From contig CAIZMV010000090.1 in the NCBI GenBank assembly GCA_903934195.1, positions 1 through 13,379 of the forward strand: a stretch of 13,379 nucleotides of DNA, in the 5' to 3' direction. Source of the stretch: an uncultured Acidimicrobiaceae bacterium. GTDB taxonomy: Bacteria; Actinomycetota; Acidimicrobiia; Acidimicrobiales; Ilumatobacteraceae. Below, in pieces: positions 1 through 7,148 of this stretch (its first letter is position 1; each line of letters begins with the position of its first letter). Position numbers and translations under genes: made by a program. The notes under the pieces were generated by a model. It did not search any database and had not been told where the DNA came from. It worked only from the letters and a program-made list of their open reading frames with translations.

Positions 1-18
1 GCTGTCATTTAGTAAACG

Positions 19-1185
19 CTAGTGGCTAAGCCACGGGGCGCAGAGGCCATCAAGGTCTCGCACTTCAATCCGATCACGATTTTCCCAGACAACTTGGTTC
101 TGTGGGTCTGCGCGAAGCTTGAAAACGTGGAACGACATCTCGGTGGTGTCGATTGTGAGGATGCGTCCAATGAGCGGCTCGCCAAGGTCAAGGAGAACCT
201 TGATGGTTTCGAGCGCCTGAATAGAACCAATGATTCCGGGCAGTACGCCAAGAACACCAGCTTCTGCACACGAAGGTGCAAATTCAGCCGGAGGTGGTTC
301 TGGAACCATGTCGCGATATGTCGGCCCGCGCAATGGGTGAAACACAGACACCATTCCTTCAAAGCGAAAGATACTTCCGTGAACTACAGGAATACCCAAT
401 TTCACGCTGGCATCGTTCAACAGATAGCGGCTGGGGAAATTATCTGCACCATCAACCACGATGTCGTATTCGCTCATGATTTCCATGATGTTCTCTGCAG
501 TCAAACGCACGTCATACGTTTTGACAGTGACATCAGGGTTCAGTTTTTCAATTGTCTGACGAGCTGAATCAACTTTGCGCTGACCAATGCGATCCATATT
601 GTGCAAAATCTGGCGCTGCAAGTTCGATGCATCAACATCGTCCATATCAACAATGCCGAGCGTTCCAATTCCAGCTGCTGCCAAGTACAACGCGGCAGGC
701 GATCCGAGACCACCAGCGCCAAGCATCAGTACTTTTGCGCCCAGCAGTTTTGCTTGGCCTTCAATGCCCACTTCAGGCAACAACAAATGGCGCTGATAAC
801 GATTGCGCTGATCAGCAGTCAACGTGACTGGCTGGCGCCATGAGCGTCCTTCGTCTTTCCACTTGCCGAAACCACCGGCCATTGACAACACATCGCTGTA
901 CCCAAGTTCCTGCAAAGTACGAGCGGCAAATGCGCTGCGCACTCCCCCTGCGCAATACACAACAATTGTCTGATCACGATCTAGCGCGCGTCCTTCAATT
1001 TGGGCTTCAAGATGTCCACGAGGAATGTGCACTGCGTTTTCAAGCGCACCCTCGTCGTATTCATCTGGTTCACGAACGTCAAGGACAAAGACGTTGCCAG
1101 CCTGAATACGCGCTTCGGCAGCTGCTGTGTCTATTTCGACGATTTGGGATTTGGCGTTAGCCAAGAGGTCACGAAAGGTTGCCAT
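19..1185 (-). CDS. Rhodanese-MoeB/ThiF fusion: sulfur-carrier adenylyltransferase/sulfurtransferase (MoeZ-like, domains reversed)
   Basis: This 388-residue cytosolic protein should adenylate the C-terminal glycine of a ubiquitin-like sulfur carrier (MoaD, ThiS or CysO type) and pass it sulfur. Residues about 20-118 form a rhodanese domain with persulfide Cys78 in YCAGGVRS. Residues about 125-360 form a ThiF/MoeB E1-like domain with the nucleotide loop GAGGLG (156-161), NLQRQ (188-192), DGADNF (245-250) and the conserved Cys306 in SCAEAG. The zinc CxxC pairs of E. coli MoeB are absent: the first site reads YRDMVPEPPP and the second has no CxxC. Mycobacterial MoeZ lacks them too. In MoeZ the rhodanese domain is C-terminal; here it is N-terminal. 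The ATG at 1185 begins a full rhodanese domain and has only a weak G-rich stretch upstream. The gene lies 18 nt behind the sirtuin gene, probably in the same operon. The carrier protein it serves is not in the window. Confidence 0.92.
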   Translation of the reverse strand: MATFRDLLANAKSQIVEIDTAAAEARIQAGNVFVLDVREPDEYDEGALENAVHIPRGHLEAQIEGRALDRDQTIVVYCAGGVRSAFAARTLQELGYSDVLSMAGGFGKWKDEGRSWRQPVTLTADQRNRYQRHLLLPEVGIEGQAKLLGAKVLMLGAGGLGSPAALYLAAAGIGTLGIVDMDDVDASNLQRQILHNMDRIGQRKVDSARQTIEKLNPDVTVKTYDVRLTAENIMEIMSEYDIVVDGADNFPSRYLLNDASVKLGIPVVHGSIFRFEGMVSVFHPLRGPTYRDMVPEPPPAEFAPSCAEAGVLGVLPGIIGSIQALETIKVLLDLGEPLIGRILTIDTTEMSFHVFKLRADPQNQVVWENRDRIEVRDLDGLCAPWLSH

Positions 1186-1203
1186 GACCCAAAACCCTAC
1201 CGA

Positions 1204-1989
1204 CTAAGTCAGGAATCCAGCACTAGCCACCAGGGCCTGCAAAATGGGGCTAATGCTGCCGCGCAACAGCACGTGCGCATAGCCGTCCATATGAGTCGTA
1301 TCGCCGTTCACAATGACCACCTTCGCGCCACCAGCTTTGGCCCGCGGCACAACCTGATTCGCAGGGCCAACCGCCAACGTTGACCCCACAGCCAACAGCA
1401 CGTCGCATCGCCCTGCTTCGTCGAACGCCCTGTCAATCACTTCAGGCACCAGAGCTTGTTCAAACAAAATGGCATCGCTCTTCACAACCCCACCGCACAA
1501 TTCACAATGCGGATCTTCTTCGCCAGCAATCACGCGTTCAATGAAATACTTCATTGGTCGGCGATCTTTACATTCCCAACACCGACCAAACTTTATTGTG
1601 CCATGCACTTCCACGACATTGACCGGCTCGATACCTGAGTCCTGATGTAATCCGTCGACATTTTGTGTAATCACTGCTGACAATTTTCCAGCTCGTTGCA
1701 TATGAACGAGTGCGTGGTGACCATCGTTTGGCTGTGCAGTGCCATTGAAGTTTCGTACACGACCTTCCCAAGCGACTTTGCGCACTTCAGGATCGTTTAG
1801 GTAGTAACTCAATGTAGAGGTCTTTTCCGCCAACGGATTCTTAGTCCACAGCCCATTCGGACCTCGAAAATCAGGGATGCCTGAATCAGTAGAGATACCA
1901 GCCCCGGTAAACACCACGATTCGCTCCGCGTCTTTCAGCCATTGTGAAACCTGCTCAAGGTCTGCCGCAGAGATTTGTTCATCTTTCAC
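1204..1989 (-). CDS. Sir2-family NAD-dependent protein deacylase (sirtuin)
   Basis: Sirtuins remove acyl groups from lysines using NAD+, giving nicotinamide and O-acyl-ADP-ribose. With the GTG at 1989 the product has 261 residues and all core motifs: GAGIS (29-33), DFRGP (40-44), QNVDGLH (109-115), catalytic His129 in VHG, four zinc cysteines in two CxxC pairs (137/140 and 162/165), VGSTLAV (201-207) and the NGD nucleotide-binding motif (228-230). The GIPDFRGPNGLWT stretch resembles SIRT6/7-type and related bacterial enzymes, not the class III CobB form that favours succinyl-lysine; this subclass call is tentative. The frame stays open to a GTG at 2034, but the extra 15 residues fit no sirtuin and run almost into the divergent gene, so I prefer 1989. 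Neither start has a strong ribosome site. In the cell it may reverse acetylation of metabolic enzymes such as acyl-CoA synthetases. It probably leads an operon with the rhodanese-MoeB gene. Confidence 0.93.
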   Translation of the reverse strand: MKDEQISAADLEQVSQWLKDAERIVVFTGAGISTDSGIPDFRGPNGLWTKNPLAEKTSTLSYYLNDPEVRKVAWEGRVRNFNGTAQPNDGHHALVHMQRAGKLSAVITQNVDGLHQDSGIEPVNVVEVHGTIKFGRCWECKDRRPMKYFIERVIAGEEDPHCELCGGVVKSDAILFEQALVPEVIDRAFDEAGRCDVLLAVGSTLAVGPANQVVPRAKAGGAKVVIVNGDTTHMDGYAHVLLRGSISPILQALVASAGFLT

Positions 1990-2048
1990 TGTCCATATTC
2001 TGCCCGATGCGCACACATAGAGAAGTACCAACACGAATTCGAGGAATC

Positions 2049-2483
2049 ATGAAACCATCCACACTGCAGACGAACGGCCAGCTCGAGGTTCGCCCATGGC
2101 ACGACCCCATTATCGAGACGAGTGGCTTTTCAATTGGCGACCCCTATGTCGAGATGTTCTGGCTGCCCGTCCTTGGACCAACAGCCACCTGGCTATTGCG
2201 TCGTCTCGCAACTGGACTTGAACATGAACCGAAGGGCTACATCATTGATATGAACGAATTGGCGCGCTGCATTGGGGTGGCCTGTACCGAAGGTCGCCAT
2301 AATCCGTTCACACGGGCCATGCAACGCTGCATCATGTTCGGAGTCAGCCACCAAATTCCCTCTGCGCTGAATAATGCAATTGCAGTTCGCACCGTCTTGC
2401 CGCATATCTCACAACGTCACCTCATTCGGCTTCCAGAACAACTTCAGAATCTCCATCAGGATTGGTCTGTTATCACGGCATAG
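2049..2483 (+). CDS. Small protein of unknown function, probably conserved in actinobacteria
   Basis: The product has 144 residues, no signal peptide and no membrane segment. Its character (a WLPVLGPTATWLLR stretch near residues 38-51, then an RHNPFTRAMQRC segment, an AVRTVLPHIS segment and a late RLPEQLQ stretch) resembles, from memory, a family of short actinobacterial proteins without assigned function. I could not confirm this by search. The alternating helical segments could suit a winged-helix-like fold, but no DNA-binding motif can be pointed to. The ATG at 2049 is chosen because GAGGA lies just before it; the open frame extends upstream to 1944, but that part overlaps the start of the sirtuin gene. 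It is the first gene of a plus-strand run, ending 10 nt before the SGNH hydrolase start. Its promoter must lie within or near 1990-2048, shared back to back with the sirtuin gene; I could not define clear -35/-10 boxes there. Confidence 0.8.
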   Translation: MKPSTLQTNGQLEVRPWHDPIIETSGFSIGDPYVEMFWLPVLGPTATWLLRRLATGLEHEPKGYIIDMNELARCIGVACTEGRHNPFTRAMQRCIMFGVSHQIPSALNNAIAVRTVLPHISQRHLIRLPEQLQNLHQDWSVITA

Positions 2484-2493
2484 AGTTACGGGT

Positions 2494-3219
2494 ATGCCAA
2501 CTTTCGCGAGACTTCGAATTGGTGCAGTTCTTATCTCCATTGCTGCTGTTTTGTGCGTACCGGCCTCAGCACACGCAACACGAAAAACCAGCAATGTTGT
2601 GATTGTCGGCGACTCAGTAGCAAACGTGCTTCGCTGGGCACCCGAATCAATGAAACCTTTGTGGAGCAGCCAATACAATGCAATTCTTGAGACATGGGGT
2701 TGCCAACAAATAATCGATAAAGGGTGCAGTGCTTCTTCACAACTCAGCGCACTTGACAGAATCGTTAGTCATCGCCGAGACAACATTGATGTGTATGTAG
2801 TTGCAACGGGCTACAACGACACGGGCAATGCCTATCTCAGTGCCGCCATTAGAAAAGTTGCTCGTGAAGTGAAATCACAGGGCGCAACACTCATCTGGCT
2901 CACATACCGCGAAAACGGCAATGTTAAAATCAAGAACAGAATGTTCAATGACATTGTTCGAAAAGAGCAAAAGAAGTTGAAACTAGAACTGCTCGACTGG
3001 AACAAGATCTCCCGTAAAAATAAGCATTGGTTCTCTGGGGATTCAGTGCACATGAACCGATTCGGTGGATTGCAGTTGGCACGCCACATAAAGAAGGCAC
3101 TCGATGCTCATTATGGCTACGGCGCATCGAGCACAACCTCAACCACGACAACTTCAACGATTGTGCCAACACCCTCGACAACTACAGATCCAACTACAAC
3201 CACCACAGTTGTTGGGTAA
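2494..3219 (+). CDS. Exported SGNH/GDSL-family hydrolase with a threonine-rich C-terminal tail
   Basis: This 241-residue protein begins with a signal peptide (basic MPTFARLR, hydrophobic core to about residue 23, likely cut after ASA or AHA near residues 26-28). The SGNH catalytic blocks are visible: GDSV with nucleophile Ser41, GYND (106-109) supplying the oxyanion Asn, and DSVH with Asp183 and His186. Such enzymes are esterases, lipases or acyl-group hydrolases, often acting on cell-wall or glycan acyl groups; the substrate cannot be told. It resembles the SGNH domains attached to acyltransferase-3 proteins, but no acyltransferase is present. Residues about 212-238 are almost only Thr and Ser with a few Pro, and the protein ends at VVG, without LPxTG or a membrane anchor. 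The tail may be O-glycosylated or wall-associated. The ATG at 2494 is chosen because it yields the signal peptide; the frame opens earlier, from 2374, inside the preceding gene. Flanking gaps are 10 and 12 nt, suggesting an operon. Confidence 0.85.
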   Translation: MPTFARLRIGAVLISIAAVLCVPASAHATRKTSNVVIVGDSVANVLRWAPESMKPLWSSQYNAILETWGCQQIIDKGCSASSQLSALDRIVSHRRDNIDVYVVATGYNDTGNAYLSAAIRKVAREVKSQGATLIWLTYRENGNVKIKNRMFNDIVRKEQKKLKLELLDWNKISRKNKHWFSGDSVHMNRFGGLQLARHIKKALDAHYGYGASSTTSTTTTSTIVPTPSTTTDPTTTTTVVG

Positions 3220-3231
3220 TAGATTGATTTC

Positions 3232-4161
3232 GTGAAACTACGCATCTTTACCGAACCTCAACAAGGCGCCAGCTACGCCCAACTTCTCGCAGTCGCACAA
3301 CGTGCTGAACGCCTCGGCTTTGATGCATTCTTTCGTAGCGACCACTACCAAGTGATGGGTGATCATTTCTCGGGTCTGCCAGGGCCTTCTGATGCCTGGA
3401 TCACACTCGCTGGAATTGCTCGTGAGACGTCCACCATTCGTCTCGGCACATTGGTGAACTCCGCAACGTTTCGTAACCCTGGCGTATTAGCAATCAGCGT
3501 TGCCAATGTCGACGACATGTCTAATGGCCGTATTGAACTGGGGCTTGGGGCTGGTTGGTACGGAATAGAGCATTCGTCATATGGCATTCCGTTTGCACCA
3601 CTTGGCGAACGATTCGACATTTTGACCGAGCAACTGGCAGTCATTACTGGCCTATGGAACACGCCTAACGGAGAGCAATTCAATTACTCAGGCAAGCACT
3701 ACACAATCAAAGATTCGCCAGCTTTACCAAAGCCAGTTCAGTCTCCCCCGCCCATCATCGTTGGAGGCGGCGGACCAAAGCGCACACCCATGCTGGCCGC
3801 GCGTTATGCAGCGGAATTCAACATTCCCTTCTCTGGCATTGAACGATTCTCAGAGCAGTGCGAGCGAGTACGCGCTGCATGTACTTCTATTGGGCGCGAC
3901 CCACAGAGCCTGGTGTATTCATCAGCGCTCGTTGCATGCATCGGAAAGAATGATGCAGATATTGCTCGCCGCGCTGCAGCACTTGGCCGCGAAGTTGAAG
4001 AGCTGCGTCTTAATGGATTATGCGGCACGCCGGCTGAAGCCATAGAACGGCTACAACAATGGAACGCTGCAGGTGCTCAACGGATGTACTTACAGTTTCT
4101 TGACCTTGCTGATCTCGAACACCTTGACCTTGCTGCCGAAGAAGTAATGCCCTTCGTCTAG
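3232..4161 (+). CDS. LLM-class (luciferase-like) oxidoreductase, probably F420-dependent
   Basis: The 309-residue product is a full-length bacterial luciferase-like TIM-barrel protein. Visible features are the N-terminal strand KLRIFTE, SDHY (36-39) after strand 2, the conserved GLGAGW segment (104-109) followed by a typical PLGERFDILTEQLAVI helix, and the cofactor-phosphate-type loop IIVGGGGPKRT (175-185). These fit the actinobacterial F420-dependent LLM branch, whose members transfer hydride between F420 and varied substrates; an FMN-dependent enzyme cannot be excluded. The substrate is unknown. The start is a GTG with no good ribosome site, placed so that the first beta strand is intact; no upstream in-frame ATG is available. 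It begins 12 nt after the SGNH hydrolase gene, so it is likely the last gene of that three-gene operon. It converges on the GH4 gene with only 4 nt between the two stop codons. Confidence 0.9.
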   Translation: MKLRIFTEPQQGASYAQLLAVAQRAERLGFDAFFRSDHYQVMGDHFSGLPGPSDAWITLAGIARETSTIRLGTLVNSATFRNPGVLAISVANVDDMSNGRIELGLGAGWYGIEHSSYGIPFAPLGERFDILTEQLAVITGLWNTPNGEQFNYSGKHYTIKDSPALPKPVQSPPPIIVGGGGPKRTPMLAARYAAEFNIPFSGIERFSEQCERVRAACTSIGRDPQSLVYSSALVACIGKNDADIARRAAALGREVEELRLNGLCGTPAEAIERLQQWNAAGAQRMYLQFLDLADLEHLDLAAEEVMPFV

Positions 4162-4165
4162 ACAA

Positions 4166-5524
4166 CTACCAAAAGAGAGCTTCGGGAATCATTCCGCGGT
4201 GCGCTGTGAGTAGTTCATCAACCAGTGCCCAGATCTGATCTAGATCAAGTTCAGCCGCCGTATGCGGATCAAACATTGCTGCGTGATACACATGCTCCCG
4301 CTTTCCAGTTAACGCTGCTTCCACCGTCAGTGATTGAACATTGATATTTGTTTGCATCAGTGCTGCAAGATGCGGTGGCAACGCGCCAATATGTGTCGGC
4401 GTAATTCCAGAAGAATCAACAACGCAGGGAACTTCAACACAACAGTCGTCAGGAAGGTTGCTGATGATGCCCCTATTGGGCACATTGCCGTACACAACTC
4501 GAGATTGACCAGTTTCGATGCTATGAATAATGCCGCTGCCGTATTCCATACTTTGCACAACTCGCACGCGTGCTTCTGGGTTCTCTAAACGGGTACGCAA
4601 GGTTTCCCAACCCTCAATCTGGCGCTCGCATCGGCGAGGGTATTCATCAAGTGGAATTCCAAACTTGTCAAGTAAATCAGATCGCCCACTCTTAATGAAC
4701 CACGGCACATACTCACTGAAGTGCTCGCTTGATTCAGTTACGAAATACCCAAGTCGCTTGAACATTTCATATCGCACAGCATCTGATAAGCCATCGAAAC
4801 CACCGTCGCTGCGTTCCACATCGCCACGCGTTGGCATAGGAAAGACTTTTGCTCGCTCTGCAATGCGCGGATACAGATCCACAAGTTCATTTCCCTGACG
4901 CTGTTGAAAATTCAAATAGAAAGCCATGTGATTAATTCCGGCGCACCGATACTCAATCGAGTCGGCATCTATCTCTAAATCCTCGGCCAATTGATGTGCA
5001 GTGTGTTGCACACTGTGGCATAAGCCAATTGTCTTGATGGTCGATGTTCGAGATATTGCCCAACACAACATGCTCATCGGATTCACATAATTCAGCAAGA
5101 GAGCATCAGGACACAGTTCTTCCATGTCTCGACAAATATCAAGGATCACAGGAATAGTCCGAAGACCGCGCATGATCCCGCCAATTCCCAATGTGTCTGC
5201 GATGGTCTGTTCCAAACCGAACTTCTTCGGAATTTCAAAATCAATCACGGTCGAGGGCTTGTACCCACCCACTTGAAACATCGTGATGACATAGTTTGCA
5301 CCGGCTAATGCCTTGCGCCGATCAGTCGTTGCTTCAATTTTCGCAGTTACACCGAGAGTCTCAACAATCTTGTGCCCAACAATCTCTGACGTACGAAGTC
5401 GTTCATCATTGATGTCGTGCAAGACGATGGTGCTTGACGACAGTTCAGGAAAACTAAGAATGTCTCCCATGAGATTGCGCGCAAATACTGTGCTTCCAGC
5501 GCCTATGAATACGATGCGTGCCAT
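4166..5524 (-). CDS. Glycoside hydrolase family 4 enzyme (alpha-galactosidase MelA/AglA-like)
   Basis: GH4 enzymes hydrolyse glycosides by an unusual route: NAD+ oxidises C3 of the sugar, a divalent metal (usually Mn2+) assists, and elimination and re-addition follow. This 452-residue protein has the normal family length and a Rossmann N-terminus with GAGSTVFARNL (8-18). NPM at 148-150, CHSVQ at 169-173 (metal-binding Cys169) and GINHM at 196-200 (metal-binding His199) match the metal-site motifs of alpha-galactosidases, alpha-glucosidases and alpha-glucuronidases of the family. The CHSV form argues against the phospho-glucosidase branch, so the substrate is probably an unphosphorylated alpha-galactoside or similar; the exact sugar is uncertain. 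There is no signal peptide, so the substrate must be imported, but no sugar transporter is in the window. It follows uppP by 28 nt and is the last gene of the long minus-strand run. Confidence 0.9.
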   Translation of the reverse strand: MARIVFIGAGSTVFARNLMGDILSFPELSSSTIVLHDINDERLRTSEIVGHKIVETLGVTAKIEATTDRRKALAGANYVITMFQVGGYKPSTVIDFEIPKKFGLEQTIADTLGIGGIMRGLRTIPVILDICRDMEELCPDALLLNYVNPMSMLCWAISRTSTIKTIGLCHSVQHTAHQLAEDLEIDADSIEYRCAGINHMAFYLNFQQRQGNELVDLYPRIAERAKVFPMPTRGDVERSDGGFDGLSDAVRYEMFKRLGYFVTESSEHFSEYVPWFIKSGRSDLLDKFGIPLDEYPRRCERQIEGWETLRTRLENPEARVRVVQSMEYGSGIIHSIETGQSRVVYGNVPNRGIISNLPDDCCVEVPCVVDSSGITPTHIGALPPHLAALMQTNINVQSLTVEAALTGKREHVYHAAMFDPHTAAELDLDQIWALVDELLTAHRGMIPEALFW

Positions 5525-5552
5525 TCGCCCATGGTAGGCGCCCCGCTAATAC

Positions 5553-6374
5553 CTACAAGACATTTGTGGCAAGAAGTACCACGGAGACGGCACCAATCGC
5601 AAGGCGATACCAACCGAATATCCGCAGAGAATGTGACTCTAAGTAGCCCACCATCCATTTCACTGCAATTACAGCAGTGAAGAATGCACAAACAAGACCA
5701 ATTGCCGGGGCGAGTAATCCGAATTGATCAACCAGTTCACTGCCGTGTTTAGTTAAATCGAGTGCCGTTGCAGAAGACAATGTGACGAGACCAAGCAAGA
5801 AGCTGAACTCGATTGCAGCAGACATCGATAAGCCCACTGCAAGAGCAGCAATAAGCGTGACCAGGCTTCGGCTAACTCCTGGCCACAAAGCCAAACTTTG
5901 TGCGCATCCAATAATGACTGCTGCCCGAATCGGCATTTCATGAAGAGCGACCGTTCCCACTGCTGGTTTCCATATGAGAAGAACTACTCCTCCGACTAGC
6001 CATGCGATAGTTACTGGTACGGGCCCAAATAGTGCACTCTTCATTGCGTCTCCAGCAACAACACCAATCATGGCTGCGGGCAAGAAAGCAACGACCAATC
6101 GAATCAGAAAGGCCCGACCATCTGCATCGGCACCCACAAGACCTCGCGCTGCTGACCAAACACGATGGCGATACAAAAGCAAAACTGCAAGAATTGCGCC
6201 GAATTGAATAGCTATTGAATATGTATCTGCAGCACTAGATGATCCAGATCCGAATCCGATGAGCTCACCCACGACAAGAAGATGCCCCGTAGATGAGACG
6301 GGCAAGAATTCTGTGATTCCTTCAACAATTCCCAAAAGCACTGCTTGAGGGATCGACAAGAGGCCAGAGAACAT
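5553..6374 (-). CDS. uppP: Undecaprenyl-diphosphatase UppP (BacA family)
   Basis: This integral membrane enzyme removes a phosphate from undecaprenyl diphosphate to recycle the lipid carrier used for peptidoglycan and other surface polymers; extra copies give bacitracin resistance. The 273-residue length is typical. The two signature regions are intact: EGITEFLPVSSTGHL (18-32) with the catalytic acidic, Ser and His residues, and PGVSRS (165-170) with the essential Arg169. About eight hydrophobic segments are visible, including 55-68, 95-110, 119-135, 150-165, 187-205, 221-238 and 255-272. The ATG at 6374 has GGAA a few bases upstream. It starts 33 nt after the lipoprotein gene ends and is followed after 28 nt by the GH4 gene, so it may be transcribed with its envelope-related neighbours. 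Confidence 0.95.
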   Translation of the reverse strand: MFSGLLSIPQAVLLGIVEGITEFLPVSSTGHLLVVGELIGFGSGSSSAADTYSIAIQFGAILAVLLLYRHRVWSAARGLVGADADGRAFLIRLVVAFLPAAMIGVVAGDAMKSALFGPVPVTIAWLVGGVVLLIWKPAVGTVALHEMPIRAAVIIGCAQSLALWPGVSRSLVTLIAALAVGLSMSAAIEFSFLLGLVTLSSATALDLTKHGSELVDQFGLLAPAIGLVCAFFTAVIAVKWMVGYLESHSLRIFGWYRLAIGAVSVVLLATNVL

Positions 6375-6407
6375 AGTTTCCAGTCTGACACTCGACAGAT
6401 CTAAGAA

Positions 6408-7148
6408 TCAGTCAATCAATGCCCACAGCGAGCCATTTGACTTACGGCCATCAATCTTCAGGGTGCCATATTTTGACGGATACTTGTACTCTGACGACAT
6501 TGCCACCATCACAGAAAGATCATGTGCGGTACATGCCGGCCCTTTCTGAATCTTGAGTGCATGCTTCGTGCCAGGGATGAGTGCGTTTACGACAGGCATA
6601 GTTACCCGTTGACGAACCCCAGTTCCATCTTTGTCTGTATACGCCATTGTCGACAGGGGAAGACCTTGGCTTGACGCAATCGAAACCTGCATGCAAATAG
6701 CACTGGGGTCTGTTGCTTCCGTGGCCGCAATAAACTTTCCAATTGTTCGGCTCTCAAATTCCATCTGAACAAACTCCATTGAATCTGACATCGATGTGAA
6801 TCCCTGTTCGATTACCGATTCAAACACAGCACTTCGACTATTCGTAATTGTCTTGTCAACCGGACGAGTGCCCCACACGCAATAGTCGGCATCACTGACA
6901 CCGACACATGGTCCAGCTGTCTTGCGTCCTTCTGTCTTGATTACGGGAATTGTTTCTGCTGGCGTTGAGATCTCTGGCGCTACTGGAATCGTGGTTGTCG
7001 ACGTTGTGGTTGTCGACGTTGTGGTTGTCGACGTTGTGGTCGAAGTAGTTGATGTCGTTCTGGTTGGTGCACTACTTTTCCCTGAGCATGAAGCTAGAAA
7101 AATACAAAGCCCAGCGATTACGAATACTTTTTTTGACATATTTCTCAT
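6408..7148 (-). CDS. Putative lipoprotein with a Thr/Ser linker, unknown function
   Basis: I do not recognise the globular part of this 246-residue protein. It begins with a lipoprotein signal peptide ending in the lipobox LASC, so Cys21 is the likely lipidated residue. A stretch of almost pure Thr and Ser follows (29-53), then a Pro-rich spacer and a C-terminal domain (about 75-246) with four cysteines and much predicted beta structure. The Thr tract would hold the domain away from the membrane and could be O-glycosylated. The ATG at 7148 overlaps the stop codon of the protease gene as ATGA, which points to translational coupling. The ATG three codons later (7139) is an equally good start with a GAG upstream. 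The pairing suggests a partner, anchor or regulator for the protease, but that is inference. The tract is encoded in part by a 15-bp tandem repeat. Confidence 0.8.
   Translation of the reverse strand: MRNMSKKVFVIAGLCIFLASCSGKSSAPTRTTSTTSTTTSTTTTSTTTTSTTTIPVAPEISTPAETIPVIKTEGRKTAGPCVGVSDADYCVWGTRPVDKTITNSRSAVFESVIEQGFTSMSDSMEFVQMEFESRTIGKFIAATEATDPSAICMQVSIASSQGLPLSTMAYTDKDGTGVRQRVTMPVVNALIPGTKHALKIQKGPACTAHDLSVMVAMSSEYKYPSKYGTLKIDGRKSNGSLWALID
6991..7040 (-). repeat. 15-bp tandem repeat, 3.3 exact copies, inside the lipoprotein linker
   Basis: The plus-strand unit gtggttgtcgacgtt occurs exactly three times (6991-7005, 7006-7020, 7021-7035) and is followed by a partial copy, gtggt. On the coding strand it encodes a repeating Thr/Ser pentapeptide. 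Because the unit is five codons long, gain or loss of copies would change linker length without breaking the frame. Confidence 0.9.

Noticed and set aside
22..567. Plus-strand open frame of 181 codons
   Set aside because: It is antisense to the rhodanese-MoeB gene, has no recognisable motif, and the opposite strand encodes a clear conserved enzyme.
1990..2034. N-terminal extension of the sirtuin from a GTG at 2034
   Set aside because: The extra 15 residues match no sirtuin N-terminus and would leave only 14 nt for the divergent gene's upstream region; the GTG at 1989 gives a normal sirtuin length.
6991..7040. Short tandem repeats considered as a CRISPR array
   Set aside because: The repeats are 15 bp, directly adjacent without spacers, and lie in frame inside a coding Thr/Ser tract.
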